Assembly (NCBI RefSeq): GCF_013377785.1
Contig: NZ_JABXWT010000007.1
Location: 1-64,000 of the forward strand
Origin: Ruegeria haliotis
Lineage (GTDB): Bacteria; Pseudomonadota; Alphaproteobacteria; Rhodobacterales; Rhodobacteraceae
Reading direction: 5' to 3'
DNA: 64,000 nucleotides
Shown: positions 47,008 through 55,386 of the stretch, piece after piece
Layout: every line of letters starts with the position of its first letter
Numbering within the stretch: position 1 is the stretch's first letter
Notes under the pieces: model-generated
What the model saw: only the letters and a program-made list of their open reading frames with translations
What the model was told of the DNA's origin: nothing
Databases searched by the model: none
Translations under genes and position numbers: made by a program

Positions 47008-47045
47008 TTCGTTGTCTCCCTCAAAAATTCAACTATGAGGATAGG

Positions 47046-48449
47046 TTACAACAGTTCACGCACGTCTGTAAGTCTTCCCGTGATCGCCGCTGCGGCAGCC
47101 ATTGCAGGGCTCAGCAGGTGGGTGCGACCACCGCGGCCCTGACGGCCTTCAAAGTTGCGGTTCGAGGTCGCGGCACAGCGCTCGCCCGGTTCCAACTGGT
47201 CGGGATTCATTGCCAGACACATCGAACATCCCGCAAGACGCCATTCAAATCCGGCCTCTTTGAAAATCTCGGCAAGACCTTCTTCCTCGGCTTGTGCCCG
47301 AACGAGGCCCGAGCCGGGGACGATCATGGCGCGAAGGCCATCTTTGATCTTCTTGCCTTTCAGAATCTCGGCCGCGGCGCGCAGATCTTCGATCCGACCG
47401 TTGGTGCAGGATCCGATAAACACGGTATCGATCTCCACATCGCTGAGTTTCTGACCGGCTTTCAGACCCATGTATTCGATCGAACGGCGGGCCGCTTCGA
47501 CCTTGCCGCCTTCGAAATCTTCGGGGTTTGGCACGGTTGCGGTGATCGGCAGAACATCCTCGGGGCTGGTGCCCCAGGTGACGACTGGCGCGATATCTTC
47601 GCCGCGCAAAGTGATGACCTTGTCGAAATGCGCGTCTTCGTCAGTATAAAGCGTTTTCCACCAGTTCACCGCGGCTTCCCATTGTGCGCCCTTTGGGGCG
47701 TGAGGGCGGCCTTTGACATATTCGAACGTGGTCTCATCCGGTGCGATCAGGCCGGCACGAGCGCCGCCTTCGATGGCCATGTTGCAGACGGTCATGCGAC
47801 CTTCCATCGACAGATCGCGGATCGCTTCGCCGCAATATTCGATGACATAGCCGGTGCCGCCGGCGGTGCCGGTCTCACCGATCACGGCCAGAGTGATGTC
47901 CTTGGCGGTCACGCCCGGCTGCAATTTACCGGTGATCTCGACTTTCATGTTCTTGGATTTCTTCTGGATCAGCGTCTGGGTTGCCAGAACGTGTTCGACC
48001 TCAGAGGTGCCAATACCATGCGCCAGCGCTCCGAAGGCGCCATGAGTCGCGGTGTGGCTGTCGCCGCAGACAACGGTCATGCCGGGAAGGGTCCAGCCCT
48101 GTTCAGGGCCGACGATGTGCACGATGCCCTGACGCACGTCATGCACAGGATAATAATGAATGCCGAAATCCTTGGCGTTCTTATCCAACGCCTCGACCTG
48201 AATGCGCGATTCGGGGTTTTCGATTCCGTTCACGCGATCTGCTGTGGTGGGCACGTTGTGATCCGGTACGGCGATGGTTTTTTCCGGCGCGCGCACCGGG
48301 CGGCCTGCCATGCGCAGCCCTTCAAAGGCCTGCGGGCTGGTCACTTCGTGTACCAGATGGCGGTCGATATACAGCAAACAGGTGCCATCGTCGGCTTCGT
48401 GCGCGACATGGGCATCCCAGACCTTGTCATAGAGTGTTTTGGGGGACAT
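47046..48449 (-). CDS. leuC: 3-isopropylmalate dehydratase large subunit
   Basis: 467 residues of the aconitase family. [18 protein letters not shown] at the start, the cluster cysteines in GSCTNGR and [40 protein letters not shown], and [27 protein letters not shown] at the end. It holds a [4Fe-4S] cluster and acts with LeuD in leucine synthesis. First gene of the leuC-HdeD-leuD group; 263 bases upstream are shared with the divergent mscS gene. Confidence 0.96.
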   Translation of the reverse strand: MSPKTLYDKVWDAHVAHEADDGTCLLYIDRHLVHEVTSPQAFEGLRMAGRPVRAPEKTIAVPDHNVPTTADRVNGIENPESRIQVEALDKNAKDFGIHYYPVHDVRQGIVHIVGPEQGWTLPGMTVVCGDSHTATHGAFGALAHGIGTSEVEHVLATQTLIQKKSKNMKVEITGKLQPGVTAKDITLAVIGETGTAGGTGYVIEYCGEAIRDLSMEGRMTVCNMAIEGGARAGLIAPDETTFEYVKGRPHAPKGAQWEAAVNWWKTLYTDEDAHFDKVITLRGEDIAPVVTWGTSPEDVLPITATVPNPEDFEGGKVEAARRSIEYMGLKAGQKLSDVEIDTVFIGSCTNGRIEDLRAAAEILKGKKIKDGLRAMIVPGSGLVRAQAEEEGLAEIFKEAGFEWRLAGCSMCLAMNPDQLEPGERCAATSNRNFEGRQGRGGRTHLLSPAMAAAAAITGRLTDVRELL

Positions 48450-48712
48450 TTGTCCTCTCCCGTATGTAAATGAGAATTAGCTGGCGAGTGGCTGAGCGCC
48501 GCTTATAGGCGGGCCAGAACCGTGCGGGCGGCCCCAAAGAACCGTTCACGCAGGCGCGTGCGGTCTTGTAACGTCGGTGCTGGGGCCAAAAAGACTCTCA
48601 TACGCACCAGATATATCGTGCCTTCGCGTCAATCAAGGTTCAATCCGGGCGCGGGCAGGTTGCGCTTGCATCGGGCCGTCACGCTGTCCAAGCTGACCGT
48701 CAGGAGACGTGC

Positions 48713-50074
48713 ATGAACCAGGACCTGCTACCTGAGACGATTTCAGAGTTGTACGCCAATATGACGGCGGCATTCTCCCTGCAATTCCAGAATCTGGTCG
48801 AGTTGATCGTCACTCCTGGCTGGCGACAGTATCAGCTGGCCATCATCCTGTTTCTTTGGGCGGCGGCGTTCCTGTTGCGGCTACTGACGCAGGGCCGGTG
48901 GGAGGCATGGGCCCGGTCCCGAACGGGATGGCCGAAATGGCGTCTGCGCATTCTGATTCAAGTCATGCGACGGCTGACACTGGTTTACTTTGTGATCCTG
49001 TCATGGGGTCTGTACCTGATAATGCTGCAGATCACATGGCCGTCGCGTAGCTATCTGATCGGGATATTTGCAACCCTCGCGGCAGCTTGGCTGGTCATCG
49101 CGCTGCTGTCGCGGTTGGTGAGAAACCGAACGCTGCGGCAGATCTTCAAGTGGTCGATGTGGATCTATGCAACGCTGATTGCGTTGGGTTTGACCGATGA
49201 TGTCGCCGGATTTCTGGATGGCGTAGCCATTGCCATCGGCGATCTGAATATCTCGGCGCTGGGCATTCTAAAAGCCGTCTTGTTGATCGGTGTCTTGCTG
49301 ACACTGGCGCGGCTGGGCACGGGCGCCGCCGAGCGGGGCCTGAAGAACAATGACGACATTTCCCCATCGATGCAGGTGCTGTTGACCAAGGGCATTCAGG
49401 TTCTGCTGTATGGCGCTGTTTTCATGACGGCGATCCGCACCCTTGGCTTCGATTTGACCGGTATTGCGCTGCTGTCGGGGGCAATTGGCGTCGGTATTGG
49501 TTTTGGTCTGCAAAAAGTGGTCTCGAACCTGATTTCGGGCATCATCATCCTGATGGACCGGTCGATCAAGCCGGGCGACGTGATATCGCTGGGCGACACG
49601 TTTGGATGGATCAATGCGCTGGGCGCGCGTTATGTGTCGGTCGTCACGCGGGATGGGCGCGAATACCTGATTCCGAACGAAGATCTGATCACCAATCAGG
49701 TGGTGAACTGGTCGCATTCGGATCGATTCGTGCGGTTGGATCTGGATTTCGGCACCAGCTATGATGATGACCCGCATCAGGTGCGCGCAACAGCTGTGAG
49801 ATCCGTCAAGACAGTTGGCCGCGTGCTAAGCGGCGGCCAGCACGAACCTGTCTGTCACATCACCGGGTTTGGTGACAGCAGCGTGGACTACGTGCTGCGG
49901 TTTTGGATCAGTGACCCGAACAAAGGTCTGACTAATATCCGGGGCAACGTCTTTCTGGCTTTGTGGGATGCGTTCAAGGCCGAAGGTATCTCAATACCCT
50001 TTCCTCAGCGTGAGGTTCGCGTCTTGGGTCCTTCTGAAGGCGACACAGAGGTGCAACATCTCGCCAAAGATTGA
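48713..50074 (+). CDS. MscS-family mechanosensitive ion channel
   Basis: 453 residues. Several N-terminal membrane helices, then the pore and beta domain of MscS: GLQKVVSNLISGIIILMDRSIKPGDVISLGDTFGWINALGARYVSVVTRDGREYLIPNEDLI is the family signature. A C-terminal alpha-beta domain follows (to about 440). It releases solutes on hypo-osmotic shock. The start at 48713 follows CAGGAGACGTGC. Confidence 0.92.
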   Translation: MNQDLLPETISELYANMTAAFSLQFQNLVELIVTPGWRQYQLAIILFLWAAAFLLRLLTQGRWEAWARSRTGWPKWRLRILIQVMRRLTLVYFVILSWGLYLIMLQITWPSRSYLIGIFATLAAAWLVIALLSRLVRNRTLRQIFKWSMWIYATLIALGLTDDVAGFLDGVAIAIGDLNISALGILKAVLLIGVLLTLARLGTGAAERGLKNNDDISPSMQVLLTKGIQVLLYGAVFMTAIRTLGFDLTGIALLSGAIGVGIGFGLQKVVSNLISGIIILMDRSIKPGDVISLGDTFGWINALGARYVSVVTRDGREYLIPNEDLITNQVVNWSHSDRFVRLDLDFGTSYDDDPHQVRATAVRSVKTVGRVLSGGQHEPVCHITGFGDSSVDYVLRFWISDPNKGLTNIRGNVFLALWDAFKAEGISIPFPQREVRVLGPSEGDTEVQHLAKD

Positions 50075-50183
50075 AGGGGTGTGGGGCATTGACTCTGCCC
50101 TTTCATTGAAATGTTGCATTCTCCTTGTTACCTTTATAGTACCCCAGCGCCGGGGATTTGGCGGCGCGCAGCAAAGGAGGACT

Positions 50184-50240
50184 ATGTCCTGTCTCTACAT
50201 ACCCAGGCGGGTTTGCCCGCCGATGATCGGGCCGGTGTAA
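50184..50240 (+). CDS. Possible 18-residue leader peptide upstream of rsfS
   Basis: An ATG at 50184 preceded by AAAGGAGG (the best ribosome binding site in the neighbourhood) opens an 18-codon frame whose TAA (50238-50240) overlaps the rsfS ATG as TAATG. A 6-bp hairpin with tetraloop (GGCGGG 50206-50211 / CCCGCC 50216-50221) lies inside it, directly before the rsfS start. Translation of the leader would unfold the hairpin and reinitiate at rsfS. Alternatively, rsfS itself starts upstream in its own frame at a non-ATG codon and the overlap is accidental. Confidence 0.4.
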   Translation: MSCLYIPRRVCPPMIGPV

Positions 50241-50599
50241 TGGCCCACTCTCAGTCAATCAGCGACAAGCTGCTTGAGCGTATCCTTTCCTCACTTTCCG
50301 ATGACAAGGCCGAAGACGTTGTGCAGATCAACCTGCAGGGCAAATCGTCTGTCGCGGATCACATGGTGATTGCCTCGGGTCGGTCGACCCGTCAGGTCTC
50401 GGCCATGGCGGAAAAGCTGACGGATCGCATCAAGCAGGAATTCGGTTTCACCTCGAAGGTCGAAGGCAAGGATGCCGGCGACTGGGTGCTGATCGATACG
50501 GGCGACGTGATCGTCCATATCTTCCGCCCCGAAGTGCGTGAATTCTATCAGCTGGAAAAGATGTGGTTGCCTCAGGGCGGCAGCGCCTCAGCCAACTGA
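50240..50599 (+). CDS. rsfS: Ribosomal silencing factor RsfS
   Basis: 119 residues from the ATG at 50240. The RsfS/Iojap fold is clear: DKAEDVVQINLQGKSSVADHMVIASGRSTRQVSAMAEKL, GDWVLIDTGDVIVHIFRPEVREFYQLEKMW. It binds ribosomal protein uL14 and blocks subunit joining on starvation. The ATG overlaps the stop of a short leader frame; an in-frame extension upstream (LHTQAGLPADDRAGV) has no good initiator. It is followed by rlmH, a common alphaproteobacterial pair. Confidence 0.93.
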   Translation: MAHSQSISDKLLERILSSLSDDKAEDVVQINLQGKSSVADHMVIASGRSTRQVSAMAEKLTDRIKQEFGFTSKVEGKDAGDWVLIDTGDVIVHIFRPEVREFYQLEKMWLPQGGSASAN

Positions 50600-50643
50600 G
50601 GCGCCATCCCGGCCTGTATTAAAGGGCCGGAGGCGAGAGAGAC

Positions 50644-51114
50644 ATGCGTATCAGCATAGTTGCGGTCGGGCGATTGCGCGCCGGACCGGAGAAATCCCTG
50701 CTTGATGACTACCTGACCCGTTTCGACCGGACCGGCCGCAGCTTAGGCCTTGGTCCTGCGCGGGTGATCGAGGTTGAGGACAAGAAAAACGCAGGTATGG
50801 GGGCCGAGGCGGCGCTGCTGCGCAAGGCATTGCCCAAAGGTGCTGTGATCTGCACGCTGGATGAACGCGGCCGGGTGATGTCGTCGCCTGATTTCGCGAA
50901 TAAGCTGGGCGGATGGCGCGATGCCGGTCGGCAGGATCTGGCGCTGATCATCGGCGGCGCCGACGGGATTGATCCCAGCTTGCGGGCCGAGGCCGATTTT
51001 TCCATTTCCTTCGGATCGATGGTCTGGCCTCACATGCTGGTCCGCGTCATGCTGGCCGAGCAACTGTATCGGGCTGCGACCATTCTGTCGGGCGGCCCCT
51101 ATCACCGGGTCTGA
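50644..51114 (+). CDS. rlmH: 23S rRNA (pseudouridine-1915 N3)-methyltransferase RlmH
   Basis: 156 residues, the usual length. A SPOUT methyltransferase with the trefoil-knot sequence: [31 protein letters not shown], and the terminal [25 protein letters not shown]. It methylates pseudouridine 1915 in helix 69 of 23S rRNA. Starts at 50644 (GGAGGCGAGAGAGAC upstream), 44 bases after rsfS; the flavodoxin-like gene begins two bases after its stop. Confidence 0.96.
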   Translation: MRISIVAVGRLRAGPEKSLLDDYLTRFDRTGRSLGLGPARVIEVEDKKNAGMGAEAALLRKALPKGAVICTLDERGRVMSSPDFANKLGGWRDAGRQDLALIIGGADGIDPSLRAEADFSISFGSMVWPHMLVRVMLAEQLYRAATILSGGPYHRV

Positions 51115-51115
51115 C

Positions 51116-51601
51116 ATGACGCAGCTTCTGATCGTTTACCACTCACGCACCGGTGGCAGCCGACAAATGGCCGAGGCGGCTGCCGATGCTGCGCGGGGTG
51201 AAGCAGACACTGTTCTGAAACCTGCGGATCAGGCTGGACCAGAGGACTTACTGGCTGCAGACGGTTACATCTTCTGTGCGCCCGAGAATCTGGCTGCGAT
51301 TTCAGGGGTGATGAAGGATTTCTTTGATCGCAGTTACTATCCGGTTTTGGGGCAAATCGAAGGGCGCCCCTACGCACAGATGGTCTGTGCGGGGTCGGAC
51401 GGTGAAAACGCCGCGCGGCAGACGGCGCGCATCGCAACCGGTTGGCGGCTGAAAGAGGTGCAGCCGCCTCTGATCATCTGCACTCACGCGCAGTCTCCTG
51501 AGGCGATTTTGGCTCAAAAGACCATTCCGCAGGATCAGCTGAACAAATGCCGAGAGATAGGCGCAGCACTGGCTGCGGGCCTTAGTCTTGGTGTGTTCTG
51601 A
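51116..51601 (+). CDS. Flavodoxin-like / NAD(P)H-dependent FMN-binding protein
   Basis: 161 residues from the ATG at 51116. The frame extends upstream into rlmH but has no reason to start there. The FMN phosphate loop is YHSRTGGSRQMAEAA (about 7-21), followed by ADGYIFCAPENLAAISGVMKDFFDRSYY, typical of flavodoxin-family proteins and NADPH-dependent FMN reductases. Partner unknown. It lies at the end of the rsfS-rlmH transcript. Confidence 0.8.
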   Translation: MTQLLIVYHSRTGGSRQMAEAAADAARGEADTVLKPADQAGPEDLLAADGYIFCAPENLAAISGVMKDFFDRSYYPVLGQIEGRPYAQMVCAGSDGENAARQTARIATGWRLKEVQPPLIICTHAQSPEAILAQKTIPQDQLNKCREIGAALAAGLSLGVF

Positions 51602-51604
51602 ACG

Positions 51605-51952
51605 TCAGTTCAGCGTGACCAGCGTGGTCTCGGTATTCCAGCCATCCACGCTGCACCGGGCCTGAATCTGCACCTGCGTAACGCCATTCGGGACCGCGAC
51701 ACCGCTAAGAGAGCGAGTGAATGGCTGCTCATTCTCATGCGGGTGGTGAAGGACACGCATACCTAGCTCTGTACCATTCATGTCCAGAACCCGCCATCCG
51801 TCCGCATAATGATCCCAGCCCGTGTCCGGGTGTCGAACAGTTACATCGAATCGCCATGTACCTCCGGTTTGGCTGGCTTTGACGTCTTCACTGACCGAGG
51901 GATCGGCAAAGGCGGGGGCTGCCAGAAAGGTGCTGAGAATCAGATAACGCAT
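51605..51952 (-). CDS. Secreted small protein of unknown function
   Basis: 115 residues from the ATG at 51952. A signal peptide (MRYLILSTFLAAPAFADPS, cleavage after AFA) precedes a beta-rich domain: GGTWRFDVTVRHPDTGWDHYADGWRVLD, RVLHHPHENEQPFTRSLSG, VQIQARCSVDGW. Many Trp and His; the paired histidines could bind a metal. I do not recognise a family. A GTG at 51991 overlaps the upstream stop (GTGA) and would add 13 residues before the signal peptide; coupling favours it, the signal peptide favours 51952. Confidence 0.65.
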   Translation of the reverse strand: MRYLILSTFLAAPAFADPSVSEDVKASQTGGTWRFDVTVRHPDTGWDHYADGWRVLDMNGTELGMRVLHHPHENEQPFTRSLSGVAVPNGVTQVQIQARCSVDGWNTETTLVTLN

Positions 51953-51987
51953 GGGCAGACCATATGATGTGATGCGGGGTATGGGAA

Positions 51988-52698
51988 TCACGACTCTGTG
52001 TTGGGCGGCAGAGTCAGCAGGACCGAGCGGGAATGTGACGCAAATTCACGCCGGTAAAGGACACCAAAAGTGATGGCAGTGCCCAATATCAGGGCAACGG
52101 GTCCTAAAATCCAGGCCAACGAGGCCAGCGCGAAATAGGTGGCGCGTAGCGCTCGATTGAAGCTGCGCGCGGCGGTGACGCAGATTTCGGCGGCTTGGGC
52201 GGCGCGGGGATAGGCTTGTGGGTCTTCGGGGTCATTGGGGACTGCGGCCATTAGTACGGCACAATACCCGAACAGACGATGTGCCCAGACATACTTCAGG
52301 AACGCGTTGGCCAGAAACAGGATGACGGCCAGTATCTTGATTTCCCACACCAGAGCCGGGGCGCTGCCGATGGCGAGATCGCTGGCAACACCGGCCAGAC
52401 GTTCGGTGTTGCCCAGCAAGGCAAGGCCACCACCAATGGCAATCATTGTCGTCGAAGCGAAAAAGGTGCTGCCTTGCCGCATCGCTGCCACAACCTGCGC
52501 GTCAAACATCCTCGGTTGCCGTGTGACCATCTCACGCATCCAGTTGCGACGAAAGTTATCCATCATCATCGACACGGATTGCTTGTTCAGAGAGGAGTGC
52601 TCGATCCTCCAGCCGATCCATTGCCACGTGCCCAAAAGCAGCAGAATGGCGGCATAATCCAGTGTCGAAAACATCAGGGCGCGGTCGATCCATGTCAT
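51988..52698 (-). CDS. DUF599-family membrane protein
   Basis: 236 residues from the ATG at 52698 (frame open to 52740). The DUF599 look: DYAAILLLLGTWQWIGWRIEH, RQPRMFDAQVVAAMRQGSTFFASTTMIAIGGGLALLG, LVWEIKILAVILFLANAFLKYVWAHRLFGYCAVLM, then two more membrane helices. Function unknown. It is divergent from glcD across 81 bases that contain an inverted repeat. Confidence 0.78.
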   Translation of the reverse strand: MTWIDRALMFSTLDYAAILLLLGTWQWIGWRIEHSSLNKQSVSMMMDNFRRNWMREMVTRQPRMFDAQVVAAMRQGSTFFASTTMIAIGGGLALLGNTERLAGVASDLAIGSAPALVWEIKILAVILFLANAFLKYVWAHRLFGYCAVLMAAVPNDPEDPQAYPRAAQAAEICVTAARSFNRALRATYFALASLAWILGPVALILGTAITFGVLYRREFASHSRSVLLTLPPNTES

Positions 52699-52744
52699 GT
52701 CCGCGACAGTACGATCAGATATGGGAACTTGCCAGATCAAGAAA

Positions 52745-52765
52745 TTGGTAATATTATTTTACCAA
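52745..52765. promoter_or_regulatory. Inverted repeat upstream of glcD
   Basis: TTGGTAA (52745-52751) and TTACCAA (52759-52765) flank seven A/T bases, 14 bases upstream of the glcD start. TTGGT/ACCAA arms recall GntR-family (FadR group) operators, but the spacing is wider than that consensus. A candidate operator for glycolate-responsive control. Confidence 0.45.
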
Positions 52766-52779
52766 ATGGAGGATCAGCG

Positions 52780-54219
52780 ATGGACATGCCCCGGCCAAAT
52801 CCCGACGTGCTTGCGCGAAAGCAAACTGTGCTGTCGCGCTTGCTGCAGGTCTTGCCAGAGGATGCCGTCATTCATGATCCGATGGAAACACGGGCTTATG
52901 AGTGCGATGCGCTGACGGCCTACAGGTGCCCGCCGATGCTGGTCGTTCTACCGTCGACAACGCAGGAAGTCTCGGACATTTTGCGCATTTGCCACGCCGA
53001 GGGCGTGCCGGTTGTTCCGCGCGGCTCGGGTACATCGCTGGCGGGTGGGGCGCTGCCGACCGCCGACTGCGTCATTCTGGGTGTTGCGCGCATGAATGAG
53101 GTTCTGGAAACCGATTATGACAACCGGTTCATTCGGGTTCAGACCGGTCGTACCAATCTGAGCGTGACCGGTGCAGTCGAAGAAGAGGACTTCTTTTACG
53201 CCCCCGATCCTTCATCGCAATTGGCCTGTGCAATCGCGGGCAATATCGCAATGAATTCGGGGGGTGCGCATTGCCTGAAATACGGTGTGACCACAAACAA
53301 CCTGATGGGCGTCACCATGGTGATGATGGATGGCAGTGCCGTCGAGATCGGTGGCGCGCATCTGGATGCGGGTGGGCTGGACCTGTTGGGCGTGATCTGC
53401 GGTTCAGAGGGGCAGTTGGGTGTCGTGACCGAGGCGACGCTTCGGATTCTGCGTAAGCCCGAGGGCGCACGGCCTGTTCTGATGGGCTTTGATGACAACG
53501 AAGTGGCCGGGCATTGTGTCTCGGACATTATCAAATCGGGCATCCTGCCCGTGGCGATCGAATTCATGGATACGTTGTGTATCAGGGCGTGCGAGAATTT
53601 TGCTCATGCGGGTTACCCGGATTGTGCGGCGCTTCTGATCGTGGAAGTCGAAGGGTCAGACGCGGAAATAGACTATCAATTGTCAAAAATCATCGAGATC
53701 GCCAAACGCCACAATCCGGTAGAGTTGCGGGAAAGCCAGTCAGCTGAGGAAAGCGCGAAAATCTGGTTGGGGCGGAAATCGGCTTTTGGCGCTATGGGTC
53801 AGATGAATGATTACATGTGTTTGGACGGAACAATCCCTGTCTCATCTTTGCCCGAAGTTTTGCGCCGCATCGGTGAGATGAGCCAGGAATACGGCCTGCC
53901 TGTGGGTAACGTGTTCCATGCGGGCGATGGCAACATGCACCCGCTGATCCTGTTCGATGCCAACAAGCCCGGTGATCTGGAGAAATGTGAGGCATTTGGG
54001 GCAGAAATCCTGAAGCTTTGCGTTGATGTAGGGGGCTGTTTGACCGGTGAACATGGCGTTGGGATCGAGAAACGGGATCTGATGTCGCATCAATACGCAC
54101 CGCAGGATCTTGAGGCGCAAATGGCAGTCAAGGATGTGTTCGATCCCTGTTGGTTGCTGAACCCCGCCAAAGTGTTTCCATTGGATGTGTCGGCGGCGCG
54201 TCGGACCGCAGCCGCGTAG
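52780..54219 (+). CDS. glcD: Glycolate oxidase subunit GlcD (FAD-linked)
   Basis: 479 residues from the ATG at 52780, preceded by GGAGG; the frame is open far upstream but that part is antisense to the DUF599 gene. FAD-linked oxidase, D-lactate/glycolate type: VPRGSGTSLAGGALPT (FAD pyrophosphate), DPSSQLACAIAGNIAMNSGGAHCLKYGVTTNN, and the C-terminal VFHAGDGNMHPLILFD, LTGEHGVGIEKRDLM. It oxidises glycolate to glyoxylate with GlcE and GlcF. First gene of glcDEF. Confidence 0.95.
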   Translation: MDMPRPNPDVLARKQTVLSRLLQVLPEDAVIHDPMETRAYECDALTAYRCPPMLVVLPSTTQEVSDILRICHAEGVPVVPRGSGTSLAGGALPTADCVILGVARMNEVLETDYDNRFIRVQTGRTNLSVTGAVEEEDFFYAPDPSSQLACAIAGNIAMNSGGAHCLKYGVTTNNLMGVTMVMMDGSAVEIGGAHLDAGGLDLLGVICGSEGQLGVVTEATLRILRKPEGARPVLMGFDDNEVAGHCVSDIIKSGILPVAIEFMDTLCIRACENFAHAGYPDCAALLIVEVEGSDAEIDYQLSKIIEIAKRHNPVELRESQSAEESAKIWLGRKSAFGAMGQMNDYMCLDGTIPVSSLPEVLRRIGEMSQEYGLPVGNVFHAGDGNMHPLILFDANKPGDLEKCEAFGAEILKLCVDVGGCLTGEHGVGIEKRDLMSHQYAPQDLEAQMAVKDVFDPCWLLNPAKVFPLDVSAARRTAAA

Positions 54220-54278
54220 GGGCGCTGCCCCCGTCGCGCACAGCGCGCCTCCCCCGGAGTATTTTCGAAAAGATGAAG
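54219..54278. repeat. Rhodobacteraceae-type intergenic repeat between glcD and glcE
   Basis: Starting at the last base of the glcD stop: GGGGC (54219-54223) and GCCCC (54227-54231) form a tight hairpin, a GCGCG-rich inverted segment follows, then CCTCCCCCGGAGTATTTTCG and AAAAGATGAAG. This composite (GC hairpin, CCCCCGGAGTATTTT core, A/G-rich tail) is one I know as a frequent dispersed repeat of roseobacter genomes. Here it fills the whole glcD-glcE gap and supplies the bases around the glcE start. Confidence 0.7.
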
Positions 54279-54281
54279 CGT

Positions 54282-55382
54282 ATGAAACCTGAGACTGAAG
54301 GCGAATTGGCGGAGGTTGTTGCCGGGCTGAGCGGGCCGGTGCGGATTGTCGGCGGTGGCACACGTGATGTGACCGGTTCTGAGCCGATTTTGAACACGGC
54401 AGGTTTAAGCGGCATCACGCTGTATGAACCCGGGGCACTTACGTTGGTGGCGCAGGCCGGAACGCCAGTGGCCGAGATAGAGGCCGCGCTGGAGGCCGAA
54501 GGCCAGCAACTGGCGTTCGAGCCAATGGATCATCGCGGATTGATGGGAACCAGCGGAGAGCCAACTATAGGAGGTGTTGTTGCCGCGAATATCTCGGGTC
54601 CGCGACGGATTCAGGCAGGGGCCTGCCGCGATTTTCTTTTGGGCGTGAGGTATGTCGACGGTTGCGGGCAGATTGTCAAGAATGGTGGTCGGGTGATGAA
54701 GAATGTTACCGGCTATGATCTGGTCAAGCTGATGGCGGGGTCGTGGGGCACGCTGGGGGTGTTGTCCCAGGTTTCCTTGAAGGTTCTACCCAAACCCGAA
54801 GCAACCCTGACGCTGGCAGTTCACGTGCAGAACGCAAAGACGGCGATTCAGGCCCTGTCTGTCGCGTTGAGTTCCCCGTTTGAAGTTAGTGCTGCAGCGT
54901 ATGACCCTCAATACAGCAGCGCCCTTTTACGATTGGAAGGGTTTGCGGATTCGGTGACTTACAGAGAAACACGGTTGAGATCCGAATTGGCGAACTTCGG
55001 TGAGTTTACCGAGGTCCAGGACCCGGTTTCCCAGTGGCGTTCCATTCGCGATGTCAGTGCATTTCAAGGCTCGGACGGAGATGTCTGGCGTATTTCCGTC
55101 AAGCCAAGTGATGCGTCCGAAATTGCTACGCGTGCCGAGGCTGAAAAAACCATTTTTGATTGGGGTGGTGGTTTGGTTTGGGCGCTGGTGCCCAAAGGTA
55201 CGGATTTGCGTAAACGACTGCGTGCGTTCCAAGGGCACGCGACCCTTGTGAGGGCTGACACCGACACCGTGCGAACTCTGGGCCGGTTTCAGCCCGAATC
55301 CGTAGGTGTGGCGGCGCTCACGCGTGGTCTGCGGCAGAAGTTCGATCCACGAGGCATCTTCAATCCGGACCTGATGGGATAG
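54282..55382 (+). CDS. glcE: Glycolate oxidase subunit GlcE (FAD-binding)
   Basis: 366 residues from the ATG at 54282; an ATG at 54273 adds three residues and the frame is open further upstream only within glcD. FAD-binding region: VRIVGGGTRDVTG, MGTSGEPTIGGVVAANISGPRRIQAGACRDFLLGVRYV, NVTGYDLVKLMAGSWGTLGVL. The C-terminus ends LRQKFDPRGIFNPDLMG, as in GlcE. It is the second flavin subunit of glycolate oxidase. Its start region is embedded in a dispersed repeat, with no usual ribosome binding site. Confidence 0.93.
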   Translation: MKPETEGELAEVVAGLSGPVRIVGGGTRDVTGSEPILNTAGLSGITLYEPGALTLVAQAGTPVAEIEAALEAEGQQLAFEPMDHRGLMGTSGEPTIGGVVAANISGPRRIQAGACRDFLLGVRYVDGCGQIVKNGGRVMKNVTGYDLVKLMAGSWGTLGVLSQVSLKVLPKPEATLTLAVHVQNAKTAIQALSVALSSPFEVSAAAYDPQYSSALLRLEGFADSVTYRETRLRSELANFGEFTEVQDPVSQWRSIRDVSAFQGSDGDVWRISVKPSDASEIATRAEAEKTIFDWGGGLVWALVPKGTDLRKRLRAFQGHATLVRADTDTVRTLGRFQPESVGVAALTRGLRQKFDPRGIFNPDLMG

Positions 55383-55386
55383 GGTA

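Noticed and set aside
47118..48473. 451-codon frame antisense to leuC
   Set aside because: A shadow of the high-GC leuC frame; its translation has no recognised domain and no start signal.
52745..52765. Classical GntR/FadR operator
   Set aside because: Arms fit TTGGT/ACCAA but spacing is eleven bases rather than about three; kept only as a candidate inverted repeat.
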